NCBI GenBank assembly: GCA_964639885.1
Contig: CAZXEH010000001.1
Location: forward strand, 1-64,000
Source: JAGNLA01 sp964639885
Lineage (GTDB): Bacteria > Caldisericota > Caldisericia > JAAYUI01
Reading direction: 5' to 3'
DNA: 64,000 nt
Part shown: positions 45,434-53,998 of the stretch, in pieces
How positions within the stretch are numbered: the stretch's first letter is position 1
Layout of the letters: every line of letters starts with the position of its first letter
Made by a program: the position numbers and the translations under genes
The notes under the pieces: generated by a model
Told to the model about the DNA's origin: nothing
Databases searched by the model: none
Seen by the model: the letters and a program-made list of their open reading frames with translations, nothing else

Positions 45434-46153
45434 CTATTTTCTTAGTTTTGAAACCTCGTATAAGACGATGCCGGTTGAAACTGAAGCGTTGAGTGAATTG
45501 ATACGCCCGAACATGGGGATTGAGACAAGAACGTCGCAGTGTTTTGTGACAAGTTGACGCATGCCTTTACCTTCGGAGCCGATCACGATTGCAGTTTTTT
45601 TGTCGAAGTTTGTTTTGTCAAGGCTTTGCCTGGCTTTTGCGTCGGTGCCGTAGACCCAGTAACCGGCGTTTTTCAGCTTTTCGAGACTGTCGGAAACGTT
45701 GGTCACTCTGGCAATTGGAATGTGGGTGGCTGCCCCTGCCGATGTTTTCAGAACCGTCATGTTCACTGGGCAGGCGTTGTTTTTTGGTATCACAATCCCA
45801 TCAACTCCGAAGCATTCGGCTGAACGGATGATTGCGCCAAGATTTCCAGGGTCTTCAATGCCGTCAAGGACAACAACAATTGAGGACTCGCCAGCATTTT
45901 CAATGATGTCTTCGATCTCGGCGTATTCAATTGGGCTGACAAACGCTGCAACATCCCTTGGGTTTCCCGGAAGAGACTCGATCTTTTGTGCTGGAAGCGT
46001 TTCAAACCTTATGTGCCTTTGTTTGCAAAGCTCGATGATCTCCGAAACGGTTTCAGGACGGATTCCCTGCCTGATGACGACACGGTTTACGGAAAGATCA
46101 GATTTAAGAACCTCGGTGACTGAATTCCTGCCTACTGCAACATCGTCGGTCAT
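45434..46153 (-). CDS. rlmB: 23S rRNA (guanosine2251-2'-O)-methyltransferase / SPOUT rRNA methylase
   Basis: 239 aa, TrmH/SpoU family. Motif 1 LDGIEDPGNLGAIIRSAECF, motif 2 AIVIGSEGKGMRQL, motif 3 IPMFGRINSLNASVSTGI form the trefoil knot and SAM pocket. The small N-terminal substrate-binding domain (VGRNSVTEVL) is typical of RlmB. It overlaps cysS by ATGA, a frequent arrangement (cysS-rlmB). Confidence 0.9.
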   Translation of the reverse strand: MTDDVAVGRNSVTEVLKSDLSVNRVVIRQGIRPETVSEIIELCKQRHIRFETLPAQKIESLPGNPRDVAAFVSPIEYAEIEDIIENAGESSIVVVLDGIEDPGNLGAIIRSAECFGVDGIVIPKNNACPVNMTVLKTSAGAATHIPIARVTNVSDSLEKLKNAGYWVYGTDAKARQSLDKTNFDKKTAIVIGSEGKGMRQLVTKHCDVLVSIPMFGRINSLNASVSTGIVLYEVSKLRK

Positions 46154-47547
46154 GCCTTGATGACCCTTTGTCCTTGCGGAGTGTCTTTGACGATGTATCC
46201 GAGTTTGGCGATGTCATCACGAATCTTGTCTGACATTGCCCAATCCTTGTTTTTCCTCGCATTGGTGCGGTCATCCAGGAGCTTCTGGATTTCAGCCGGT
46301 ACTTCAAGTTCTGAACCTTCCATGAAGGCGAACACAGAGTTGACCCTGTCGATTGCTGCGAGAATGGCTTCACGCCCAGCTGTGCCGATCTGACCGTCGT
46401 CTATTGCCTTGTTGAGAGCTCTGGTTGCGTCAAACACTGCTGCAATGGCAACCGGTGTGTTAAGGTCGTCGTCCATTCCCTCATCGAACTGGGCAAACAT
46501 CTTGTCCAGAACTTCTTTTGTGTCGAAAGAGTCTTTGCTATCTGGGATCGCCCTGACTCTCGAAACGAATTCGATGAGGCTTGCCCTTGCTTTTCCTGCA
46601 GCCCTAACGGCTTCATCTGTGTAGTTGAGGCTGGTTCTATAATGGTTTGTCACCACGAAGAAGCGGAACATTTCTGGCGTAACGCCTTTTTTGACCAGGT
46701 CTTCAAGGGTGTAGAAATTGCCAAGTGATTTGCTCATCTTGGCTCCGTCAACCATCAGGTGGTAGCTGTGCGCCCAGTAGTTGCAAAACGGCTTTCCTGT
46801 TGCGCCTTCAGACTGGGCGATCTCGTTTTGGTGGTGCGGGAAGATGTTGTCGATTCCGCCGGTGTGGATGTCGAGCGTTTCACCAAGAATCTCCATGGAC
46901 ATGGCAGAGCATTCGATATGCCAGCCTGGTCTGCCTTTTCCAAGTTCGGTTTCCCAGAACACAGTTCCGTCGTTTTCGTCCCATGCTTTCCAAAGGGCGA
47001 AATCCGAAACTGAATCTTTTTCGTATTCATCGGAAGCGTTTCTGCCCGATGCACCTGACATCAAGGAGGATGTGTCCAGATGGGCGAGTTTGCCGTAATC
47101 AGGAAATTTTGCAATCGAGTAGTAGATGCAGTTATCGGATGCCTTGTAGGCTACGCCTTTGCCAAGCAGTTTTTTTACCAAACCAACCATCTGAGGGATG
47201 TAGTAGGTCGCCCTTGGGTAGAAGTTTGCATCAGTTATGTGCAGGGCTTTTCTGTCGTTGTGGAACATTCCGATGAACGGCTCGGTGACTTCGGAGAGCG
47301 GAATCTTCTTCTCCCTGCTGGCGCGAATGGTCTTGTCGTCAATGTCTGTGATGTTCATGACTTGTGTGACGTCATAACCTTTGTATCGCAGATACCTGAC
47401 TAGAATGTCCTCGAAGAGGAAAGTTTTGAAGTTTCCGATATGGATTTTGTTGTAAACTGTTGGGCCGCACGTGTAGATTCCGATTTTGCCGGAATTTACG
47501 GGAACAACTTCCTCTTTTGTGCGGGTCATCGTGTTGAAAAGTCTCAT
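46150..47547 (-). CDS. cysS: cysteinyl-tRNA synthetase
   Basis: 465 aa. Class I synthetase: TCGPTVYNKIHIGNFKTFLF contains the zinc Cys and the HIGH motif (as HIGN). Further zinc ligands are in WHIECSAM and FPHHQNEIAQSE, and KMSKSLGNF is the KMSKS motif. The C-terminal anticodon-binding domain ends near LLDDRTNARKNKDW. Full length. Overlaps both neighbours by 4 nt. Confidence 0.96.
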   Translation of the reverse strand: MRLFNTMTRTKEEVVPVNSGKIGIYTCGPTVYNKIHIGNFKTFLFEDILVRYLRYKGYDVTQVMNITDIDDKTIRASREKKIPLSEVTEPFIGMFHNDRKALHITDANFYPRATYYIPQMVGLVKKLLGKGVAYKASDNCIYYSIAKFPDYGKLAHLDTSSLMSGASGRNASDEYEKDSVSDFALWKAWDENDGTVFWETELGKGRPGWHIECSAMSMEILGETLDIHTGGIDNIFPHHQNEIAQSEGATGKPFCNYWAHSYHLMVDGAKMSKSLGNFYTLEDLVKKGVTPEMFRFFVVTNHYRTSLNYTDEAVRAAGKARASLIEFVSRVRAIPDSKDSFDTKEVLDKMFAQFDEGMDDDLNTPVAIAAVFDATRALNKAIDDGQIGTAGREAILAAIDRVNSVFAFMEGSELEVPAEIQKLLDDRTNARKNKDWAMSDKIRDDIAKLGYIVKDTPQGQRVIKA

Positions 47548-48482
47548 CTCTTTATTCTGCCTTCTGTTGCCATATATTCGTCAAGTCCAAGCCTGACCAT
47601 GAGCTGGTCGCCTGGCGGGAAATGCTTTGTTATCACTTTTGACAGCTGGTCGAATGCAAGCGGTGTTCCAACCAGGCTGTTGACGTAGTCAATGATGTTC
47701 CACAGCAGCAGCTTCAGTGAGGAGACAACTTCCTCCTTGAGCAGCCCCTTGGTCATGAGCCCCGAGAACTTGAGATCATCGTCGAGTCTCAGTTCGTTCA
47801 TGAACTTGTGCTTCTTCCCGATTTCCACGGAGAATTTGTCGATGATTTTTCTGTAGTGGTTCTTTCCGAGGTTGCGTTCGCCAAGCTCAATGCCGACATC
47901 ATCGAGGAAAGCCATCGTCCTGTCTATGTCCTCGGTGTCCTGTTTTTCAAGCATGGCGATGTCCATGCTCATGAACTTGAGGATTGCCTTTGAAGTTTTG
48001 AACCTGCCAAGTGTCGAGTTTTCAAATACCTTTGCCACAAGTCCGTGGGTCTTGATAAGGTTGAAAACTTCCCATTCCTCCATGTTGAACACAATATGCT
48101 CGCGTTCGTCATCAGGAATTGGGACGATCTTAAGCATTGCGTCGTCTGGTGGAAGTCGGTCTCGAATGGAGTTCCATTCGTCCATGAGGTTGGACCAGTT
48201 GAGCAAGAGACTCTCGATCTTGTTGCTTATTGTCTGCTTTGGCGTCCTCATGTCCGGGATGAATCCCCAGGTGCCTGAGGTTATTGTCAGCAGGTCGTAG
48301 AAGGCAGTTTCTCCTTCAAGGTTCTTGGTTTCGGCATGAACGATTGCTCCCTGGCCAAAATAGATGCGTGAAGTGTCCTCACCGGTTTTGATCTCCATGC
48401 AACCAGTTTTCTTGCTTATATTCATGGTTTGGAGTATCACGGCCAAGTCCAGGTTCTCTATTGTGCCAGTTATTGCGTACAC
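47544..48482 (-). CDS. DUF4388 (PATAN-like) domain protein
   Basis: About 312 aa from GTG 48482, preferred over the adjacent TTG 48485 for its 6-nt spacing to GGAGG at 48489-48493. Residues 1 to about 105 match the DUF4388/PATAN module: ITGTIENLDLAVILQTM, SKKTGCMEI, RIYFGQGAIVHAET, GETAFYDLLTITSGTWGF. The module is common in signalling proteins, often near chemotaxis or two-component genes. The C-terminal about 200 residues are helical and not recognised. Driven by a near-consensus promoter; first gene of the cysS-rlmB operon. Confidence 0.78.
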   Translation of the reverse strand: MYAITGTIENLDLAVILQTMNISKKTGCMEIKTGEDTSRIYFGQGAIVHAETKNLEGETAFYDLLTITSGTWGFIPDMRTPKQTISNKIESLLLNWSNLMDEWNSIRDRLPPDDAMLKIVPIPDDEREHIVFNMEEWEVFNLIKTHGLVAKVFENSTLGRFKTSKAILKFMSMDIAMLEKQDTEDIDRTMAFLDDVGIELGERNLGKNHYRKIIDKFSVEIGKKHKFMNELRLDDDLKFSGLMTKGLLKEEVVSSLKLLLWNIIDYVNSLVGTPLAFDQLSKVITKHFPPGDQLMVRLGLDEYMATEGRIKR

Positions 48483-48505
48483 CAAGCACCTCCAATCAAA
48501 AATCT

Positions 48506-48534
48506 ATTTTAGGTTTAATAAAACCCCGTGTCAA
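48506..48534 (-). promoter_or_regulatory. near-consensus promoter of the DUF4388-cysS-rlmB operon
   Basis: On the minus strand TTGACA (48529-48534), 17-nt spacer, TAAAAT (48506-48511). The distance to GTG 48482 allows a leader of about 17 nt that contains GGAGG. Confidence 0.8.
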
Positions 48535-48550
48535 GCTGGATCATCTTTTG

Positions 48551-48578
48551 TTGTTTCAATCTTGGCCGAGATTATAAT
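48551..48578 (+). promoter_or_regulatory. candidate promoter of the secreted-protein gene
   Basis: TTGTTT (48551-48556), 16-nt spacer, consensus TATAAT (48573-48578). It leaves an untranslated leader of about 110 nt before GTG 48697; I see no riboswitch fold in it by eye. Confidence 0.5.
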
Positions 48579-48696
48579 ATCAGAAAATGAGAGGCTTGAG
48601 CCTTCCCCAACAAGATATGATCATCAAACCCACAATAGGTTTCATGCTGCCTGCAAGTTCCGTGCAGACCGACATTAATCATGCAGGTGGGTTTCT

Positions 48697-49941
48697 GTGG
48701 GTCTGATTGAGCTGCTCCTCGCACTGCTGATGGCTTTCACTTCAACGTCGAACGCCTTTTATGTCAAAAACACGACACCGGCAGAGCTTGACGAGTTCAA
48801 TACCCAAACGGTTCGAGCCTTTGCAATCCTCATAGACAACACGGCGGAAGGCCAGATAAGCATCATCAGACCAGGCAAGATCACTGAAATCGGTGTTGTA
48901 ATAAGGCCTGCATTCCAGGCGGAACGGGCACCTGATTTGTTCTGGGCTTACCATTATTGTGGAGGTCAGAACGGTTCCAAAGGTGCTGTGGTTGGAACAG
49001 GTGTAAACACAATTGACATCAGGTGTGGCCCGAACAGATCATACGATCCCCAAAGGCCTAACAACTGGCTTGCATCCATCATTTCGATCATACCGTTCAC
49101 TGAAGAGGAAAACGCAACCCCAAACGACATCGTTGTAACCTGCCCGGGTGGTTCTGACATCTTCAACAAATGGTCACCGTTTGTTGGCAATCCAGTTTAT
49201 GCGATGGATGGTGAGGAATGGGTTCCAATCGACAGCTACTTCACGTCGCCAACCAGAAATGCACCCAGGATGATCCTCATCGATGTAAGAAAACCCAAGC
49301 TCTACCTGCCTTATATCGAGTTTGAAAACTGGATCAGGGGCGACACAATCAAAGGTGAAACAATGACCGATGATGGCGGAGTCTGGATTTTGAACCAGCA
49401 GGGCGAAAAAAAGAAGATAGCCAGAGTGCTTCAAAGGCTTGAGAGCACTGGACTTTTCACCGGTTCCGAGTATGCAGAAGTTGGACAGGTGAGGATAAAC
49501 ACCCCTGGATTGCTCGAGATTTCAACCAACCGCTGGAGAGGCAGGATTGAAGATCCCAATGATCGAGGCGGTGTGCAAATTCTTGCTGATAACGATGCAA
49601 AATACCTTCACTACAACCTCGGCTATCAGTCGATAATCGGTGGCAAACCCTACATGATTATCGGCTCGCTTGACTCACAGCCATCCGATCTTGCAAATCC
49701 AGTTTACACAGATGACAATGGCCTCCTTGTCAAGCCAACAATGGGCTCACCTCCATTTTTCAATGGTTTCATCAGGCCTCATTACGAGATAGACAACTTC
49801 GAGTCTTCGTTCAGGGTTTTCATCTCGGAGGATTTTGGCAGAACATGGCGTGCAATGCCTGAAATAACCGGAATCACACAACCTGGAGAAATCAGCTCTG
49901 TCCACTATTGGACGAACATCAGGCTCATGATGGGCAGATAG
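48697..49941 (+). CDS. secreted protein of unknown function with a C-terminal BNR-like motif
   Basis: 414 aa, GTG start with AGGTGG upstream. Short hydrophobic signal segment (LIELLLALLMAFTSTSNA). The remainder is strand-rich with many Asn, Pro and aromatic residues and no long helices. Near the end FRVFISEDFGRTWRAMPEI contains the S-x-D-x-G-x-T-W Asp-box/BNR motif found in sialidase-like propellers and glycoside hydrolases, but only one copy is obvious. No family recognised. It stands alone, divergent from the DUF4388 operon. Confidence 0.6.
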   Translation: MGLIELLLALLMAFTSTSNAFYVKNTTPAELDEFNTQTVRAFAILIDNTAEGQISIIRPGKITEIGVVIRPAFQAERAPDLFWAYHYCGGQNGSKGAVVGTGVNTIDIRCGPNRSYDPQRPNNWLASIISIIPFTEEENATPNDIVVTCPGGSDIFNKWSPFVGNPVYAMDGEEWVPIDSYFTSPTRNAPRMILIDVRKPKLYLPYIEFENWIRGDTIKGETMTDDGGVWILNQQGEKKKIARVLQRLESTGLFTGSEYAEVGQVRINTPGLLEISTNRWRGRIEDPNDRGGVQILADNDAKYLHYNLGYQSIIGGKPYMIIGSLDSQPSDLANPVYTDDNGLLVKPTMGSPPFFNGFIRPHYEIDNFESSFRVFISEDFGRTWRAMPEITGITQPGEISSVHYWTNIRLMMGR

Positions 49942-49975
49942 GTTTGTGGTTCTTAACTTAAAATCATAAACTCCC

Positions 49976-50004
49976 TTGAACGTTAAACAACCACGCATTA
50001 AACT
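49976..50004 (+). promoter_or_regulatory. promoter of the comB operon, apparently leaderless
   Basis: TTGAAC (49976-49981), 17-nt spacer, TAAACT (49999-50004). The expected transcript start coincides with the GTG start of comB at 50013, which has no Shine-Dalgarno sequence. Confidence 0.6.
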
Positions 50005-50012
50005 ACATCTTT

Positions 50013-50756
50013 GTGAAAATAAACTGTGTTTTGTTTCCGCCGGCAACTTTGGACATCAGCGAGCATTATGCTGTTGTGGTCGATGTTTTAAGAGCAACCT
50101 CCAACATCCTCTGCTTTTTTGAACGCGGTGCAGCTCTTGTGAGACCGATCAAAGACATTGATGAAGCCAGAGATTACAAGCTCCATTACCCTAACTGTGT
50201 ACTCGCCGGTGAACGTGATGGAAAGAAAATCGACGGATTCCAGCTGGGTAATTCGCCAACCGAGACCCTCAGCTCAAAAATAAAAGGCAAGGAAATTGTG
50301 CTTTCCACAACTAACGGAACATCTGCTCTCATTGAAGCAGCAAAAGCTCACAAGGCTTTTGTGAGTTCACTCCTCAACCTCACCAAAACTGCTGAAACAA
50401 TCGGCAAAATGATGCGAGAGACAAGGCGTGACCTGACAATAATCTGTTCCGGCAAACTTGGGCAGGTTTCCCTTGAAGACCTTTACTGCGCTGGTGCAAT
50501 TATTCAAAAGGCTGTGAGCATGGGCGGCCTCAGGGGTTTTGAAATGGATGACGGCGCAAAAGTGGCAAAGATGGTGCATGGCGGTTTTGGCAACGGAATG
50601 GATGCCATGCTCGCCTCATCCCACGGTCAGTACCTTTCATCGCTCACCCTTACCGGCGACATTGCCCTGTGCGCTAAAACCGACCTAATACCTTACCTTC
50701 CCGAAATCAGAAATGACAAAGGAATTCATATCGTCTGTGAAACCAAGGAGGATTGA
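50013..50756 (+). CDS. comB: 2-phosphosulfolactate phosphatase family protein (ComB)
   Basis: 247 aa. ComB hydrolyses (R)-2-phospho-3-sulfolactate to sulfolactate in methanogen coenzyme M synthesis; many bacteria carry homologues of less certain role. Family motifs: VVVDVLRATSNILCFFERGA, LAGERDGKKIDGFQLGNSPTE, VLSTTNGTSALIEAA, IICSGKLGQVSLEDLYCAGAI. GTG start without a ribosome site, matching the leaderless promoter. The stop overlaps the next ATG (TGATG). First of five coupled genes with two oxidoreductase subunits and an aldehyde dehydrogenase. Confidence 0.85.
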   Translation: MKINCVLFPPATLDISEHYAVVVDVLRATSNILCFFERGAALVRPIKDIDEARDYKLHYPNCVLAGERDGKKIDGFQLGNSPTETLSSKIKGKEIVLSTTNGTSALIEAAKAHKAFVSSLLNLTKTAETIGKMMRETRRDLTIICSGKLGQVSLEDLYCAGAIIQKAVSMGGLRGFEMDDGAKVAKMVHGGFGNGMDAMLASSHGQYLSSLTLTGDIALCAKTDLIPYLPEIRNDKGIHIVCETKED

Positions 50757-52216
50757 TGGTTGTTGATGAATCTAAGATAAGGCAGGCTTACGAAAAGCTT
50801 GCGCCGATCCTGGGGAAACGCGTGTCAATCGACATCACCCACAGGATGAGCTACAGCAGGGACTGGAGCCCAAGGCACGACTACGACAATGACATTCCTG
50901 ACATGATCGCTGTCCCGAAAACCACCGAAGAATGCGCTGAAATCATCAAGGTCGCCTACGACCTGGAGATTCCGGTTTGCACCTTTGCCGGTGGAACCGG
51001 CATGGGTGGCGGTGTTAACGCCTGGAAGGGCGGAATCATGATCGACAGCAAGGGCATGGATCAGATTCTCGAATTCGACGAGAAGAACCTCACTGTCCGT
51101 GTCCAGGCCGGCATCACCATCTGGCACCTCAATGAATTCCTCAAAAATCATGGCCTTTGGCTCGCCCACCAGCCTGAAAGCAAGCAGGCCTCTACAGTTG
51201 GTGCAGCCATTGGTTGTGACAACGATTCAACGTTTGGTATGAAGTTTGGAAAGATCCTCGAATACCTTACGTCAATCAAGGTTGTCACCGGAACCGGCGA
51301 GATAGTGGATTTTGGTCACCGCAAGGCCAACATGTCTTCATCTGGCTACAAGATTATGCATTTGTTTGTAAACTCTGAAGCTACACTTGGCGTGGTCACG
51401 GAAGCAACCCTCAGGGTGTCATACCTTCCAAAAGCGCGCGAGGTCATGGGCTTCCTGGTCAAGTCAATCGGCGAGTGCTGCTACACATTTGAAAAGATGG
51501 TTGCTGAAGGCATCCAGCTTGAGTCGCTCCACATAAATGACAGACAGAGACTCCATTTCTACACCCACTCATACAGAACAAAATACAACCGTGAACCGGA
51601 AGTGCCGGATTGGACTGATGCAATAGCTTTTGTCTCAGTTGCAGGTGACCCAGACATCGTCGAGTTCATGGCAAAAAAAGTGCGTGAAAAGATGGCTCCA
51701 ATTGGTGTCGAGGTAAAAGAGAAAGAAATCGTTACCGGTTACTGGGCGTCCAAGCATACGCTCGATTTCGAGCCTTTCAAGCAGAAGTGGCCTGATTCGC
51801 AGCGTGACAGAAAGTTCGGCGCTGCCGACGTTGGTGTTCCTATCGGAAATGTTCCGGCAATCCACGACAAGTTTGTTGAATACTCGCAGAAATACGATCA
51901 GAAGATACTTGGTATGACCGTCTACAATGAAGTTGCCGGCAGAATTTCTCCGTCAATTTCGTTTGCCATCTTTGTCGACGACAAGGATCCCAAAAATGTT
52001 GACAATTTCTTCAAGTTTGTTGAGGAGATGAGCAGATCCGCAATCGAGCTTGAAGGCACGATGAGCACCTACATTGGCGACGGCGACAGGCTTGGCGGAT
52101 TCAACAAGCTTGAACACGGTGCATCCTTCGAATGGATGAAGAAGATCAAAAAAATGTTTGACCCAAAGAACATCATGAACCCTGGCAAAAAGTTTGAAAG
52201 CAGGTGGATCAGATGA
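50756..52216 (+). CDS. FAD-linked oxidase subunit (GlcD/D-2-hydroxyacid dehydrogenase type)
   Basis: 486 aa from ATG 50756 (AAGGAGG at 50745-50751). PCMH-type FAD domain: MIAVPKTTEECAEIIKVAYD, CTFAGGTGMGGGVNAWKGG, TVRVQAGITIWHLNEFL, HQPESKQASTVGAAIGCD. The FAD-oxidase C-terminal domain has MTVYNEVAGRISPSISFAIF in place of the usual HxGDGN-type motif, and ends DPKNIMNPGKKF. Such proteins oxidise 2-hydroxyacids (glycolate, D-lactate, sulfolactate) or form alkyl-DHAP. Pairing with the FeS protein next door indicates a GlcDF-like membrane-associated dehydrogenase. Confidence 0.88.
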   Translation: MVVDESKIRQAYEKLAPILGKRVSIDITHRMSYSRDWSPRHDYDNDIPDMIAVPKTTEECAEIIKVAYDLEIPVCTFAGGTGMGGGVNAWKGGIMIDSKGMDQILEFDEKNLTVRVQAGITIWHLNEFLKNHGLWLAHQPESKQASTVGAAIGCDNDSTFGMKFGKILEYLTSIKVVTGTGEIVDFGHRKANMSSSGYKIMHLFVNSEATLGVVTEATLRVSYLPKAREVMGFLVKSIGECCYTFEKMVAEGIQLESLHINDRQRLHFYTHSYRTKYNREPEVPDWTDAIAFVSVAGDPDIVEFMAKKVREKMAPIGVEVKEKEIVTGYWASKHTLDFEPFKQKWPDSQRDRKFGAADVGVPIGNVPAIHDKFVEYSQKYDQKILGMTVYNEVAGRISPSISFAIFVDDKDPKNVDNFFKFVEEMSRSAIELEGTMSTYIGDGDRLGGFNKLEHGASFEWMKKIKKMFDPKNIMNPGKKFESRWIR

Positions 52217-53295
52217 AACACCTCGAGCAGTTCAAAGACGACATCTACACCTGTGTGCGAACCCGTTGCGGTTTCTGCATTCAGGAATGCCCGACATACC
52301 GCGATGGTCTGATCGAAAGCTACGCCTCAAGAGGCAAGATGCTCCAGGCAAAAGGTCTCCTCGAAGGCGAGATGAAACTGACCCAGGAACTTGCCGATTC
52401 AGTATTTTTCTGCACCATGTGTGGTTACTGCGAAGCCAAATGCGCCCTCCAGAACCTTGAAATCTTCAAGGCTCTCAGGGAAGAGCTTGTTGAAGCCGGA
52501 TACACCAAGAAAGAAAACGACTCTGTCGCCAAAAACATCATCGAGAAGGGCGACCCACTCGGTTCCGGCAAACAATTCAAGGTTGACGGCGATGTTCAGC
52601 TTTATCTCGGCTGCGCCTATAGGGACAGAGCCACCGATGCCGAAAGGATCGTGAAGGTTCTTGGCAAACTCGGCATCAAAGTCAGGATCACCGAAGAAGT
52701 CTGCTGTGCAAACGCTCTTTACAACACCGGCTACAAAAAGGAATATGAGCAGGCCAAGGCAAAATTCATGGAAGTCTACAAACCCTACCTTAATGACACC
52801 ATCATCACGGTTTGCCCGAGCTGCACCCTCACACTCAAGGAATATTACGGACTGCCAAAGGTTGTTCACGCTTCAGAGCTGATCCTCCAGAAGCTCCCAA
52901 CCATGAAAATCAAGAAATCAACAGCAAAAGCCACCTACCACGACCCATGCCATCTTGGCAGGGGACTGAAGAACTTCGACGCACCTAGAGAAATAATCAG
53001 GATGCTTGGCTATGATCTCGCCGAGATGAGGCTGAACAACAATTTCTCGCAGTGTTGCGGTGGCGGTGGCGGTCTCCAGGCTCACGCCGGTGACACAGTA
53101 AAAGAAACAGCAAAACGCCGTGTCAGGGAGGCCATTGACACAGGCGCCGAATACATTTCAACCATCTGTCCGACGTGCGAGTCAACACTTTTCAGAGCAA
53201 CAATGGCTGTCTCCCGTGAAGAAAAGGAAAAGGGCACAGGAAAGCGCATCAAGAGCAAAGACATCTGGCAGATGCTGGAGGAGGCTTTGGAATGA
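52213..53295 (+). CDS. iron-sulfur oxidoreductase subunit (GlcF/HdrD-like)
   Basis: About 360 aa from ATG 52213 (AGGTGG 5 nt upstream), overlapping the FAD subunit stop by ATGA. Two 4Fe-4S motifs lie at the N-terminus: CVRTRCGFCIQECPTY and CTMCGYCEAKCAL. Two CCG domains follow: LYLGCAYRD with EEVCCANALYNTGY, and YHDPCHLGRGLKNF with SQCCGGGGGLQAHAG. It should pass electrons from the FAD subunit to quinone or another acceptor. Confidence 0.9.
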   Translation: MKHLEQFKDDIYTCVRTRCGFCIQECPTYRDGLIESYASRGKMLQAKGLLEGEMKLTQELADSVFFCTMCGYCEAKCALQNLEIFKALREELVEAGYTKKENDSVAKNIIEKGDPLGSGKQFKVDGDVQLYLGCAYRDRATDAERIVKVLGKLGIKVRITEEVCCANALYNTGYKKEYEQAKAKFMEVYKPYLNDTIITVCPSCTLTLKEYYGLPKVVHASELILQKLPTMKIKKSTAKATYHDPCHLGRGLKNFDAPREIIRMLGYDLAEMRLNNNFSQCCGGGGGLQAHAGDTVKETAKRRVREAIDTGAEYISTICPTCESTLFRATMAVSREEKEKGTGKRIKSKDIWQMLEEALE

Positions 53296-53984
53296 AGAAA
53301 ATATTGATCGGACTTGCAGCTGTTGTCATTCTCCTTGCCGGTTGCGGTGCAGCTGACGATAAAAAACCTGACGCAAAAAAACCCGATGATGGCAAACCGG
53401 TTGTGACTGAAAGACCGGAAAAGATTGACGGCTACACACTTTTCACCACACCGGAAGGAACAAGCTTTTATGTTCCAGATGGCTGGAAGAGTGAAGTCTT
53501 CAAGTTCCCGCCAGTCACTGACCCAAACATTGTAATGGCCGGTGCAGAGATCGTTTTTTACCCACCCGACACTGATATAACTGACATCAAAGACAAGCTT
53601 GCAAACGGCGATTTCAGGTATCAGGAGTTGAATCTTCAGGGCAAAACACTGCTAGTCTACATGCAGGGCGTAACAAACCGCTTCATGCCCGGTGCATGCA
53701 AGGATTATCCACAGGTCACATTCTACGAGAACGGGGACTCTAACTATAAAAACTACTACATCCCATATTCGAAGGATGAGAACACCGAAGCCTGCTCAGC
53801 CACACTGAAACCGCCAGCCCTCAAATACAACGGCGAAGCAAGTGTTTATATCGCATACGGCCAGCGCATGCCAACATCGACACAGCCACTGGCCCAGTTC
53901 TGTGGAATTGCGGTTACATCGTCATCCCTTTCGGTAAAAGACAGGGAGATGTTTGAAAAAATCAGCGCTTCATTCAGATTTTGA
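53292..53984 (+). CDS. predicted lipoprotein in the comB operon
   Basis: 230 aa. Signal peptide with lipobox LLAGC (Cys about residue 18), then a Lys/Asp/Pro-rich tether and a globular domain from about 45. No known family recognised (TLFTTPEGTSFYVPDGWKSE suggests a PsbP/'photosystem-assembly-like' start; weak). It overlaps the FeS subunit stop by ATGA and precedes the aldehyde dehydrogenase, so it probably serves the same pathway, for example as a binding or sensing lipoprotein. That role is inference. Confidence 0.7.
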   Translation: MKKILIGLAAVVILLAGCGAADDKKPDAKKPDDGKPVVTERPEKIDGYTLFTTPEGTSFYVPDGWKSEVFKFPPVTDPNIVMAGAEIVFYPPDTDITDIKDKLANGDFRYQELNLQGKTLLVYMQGVTNRFMPGACKDYPQVTFYENGDSNYKNYYIPYSKDENTEACSATLKPPALKYNGEASVYIAYGQRMPTSTQPLAQFCGIAVTSSSLSVKDREMFEKISASFRF

Positions 53985-53998
53985 CAAAGGAGACAATG

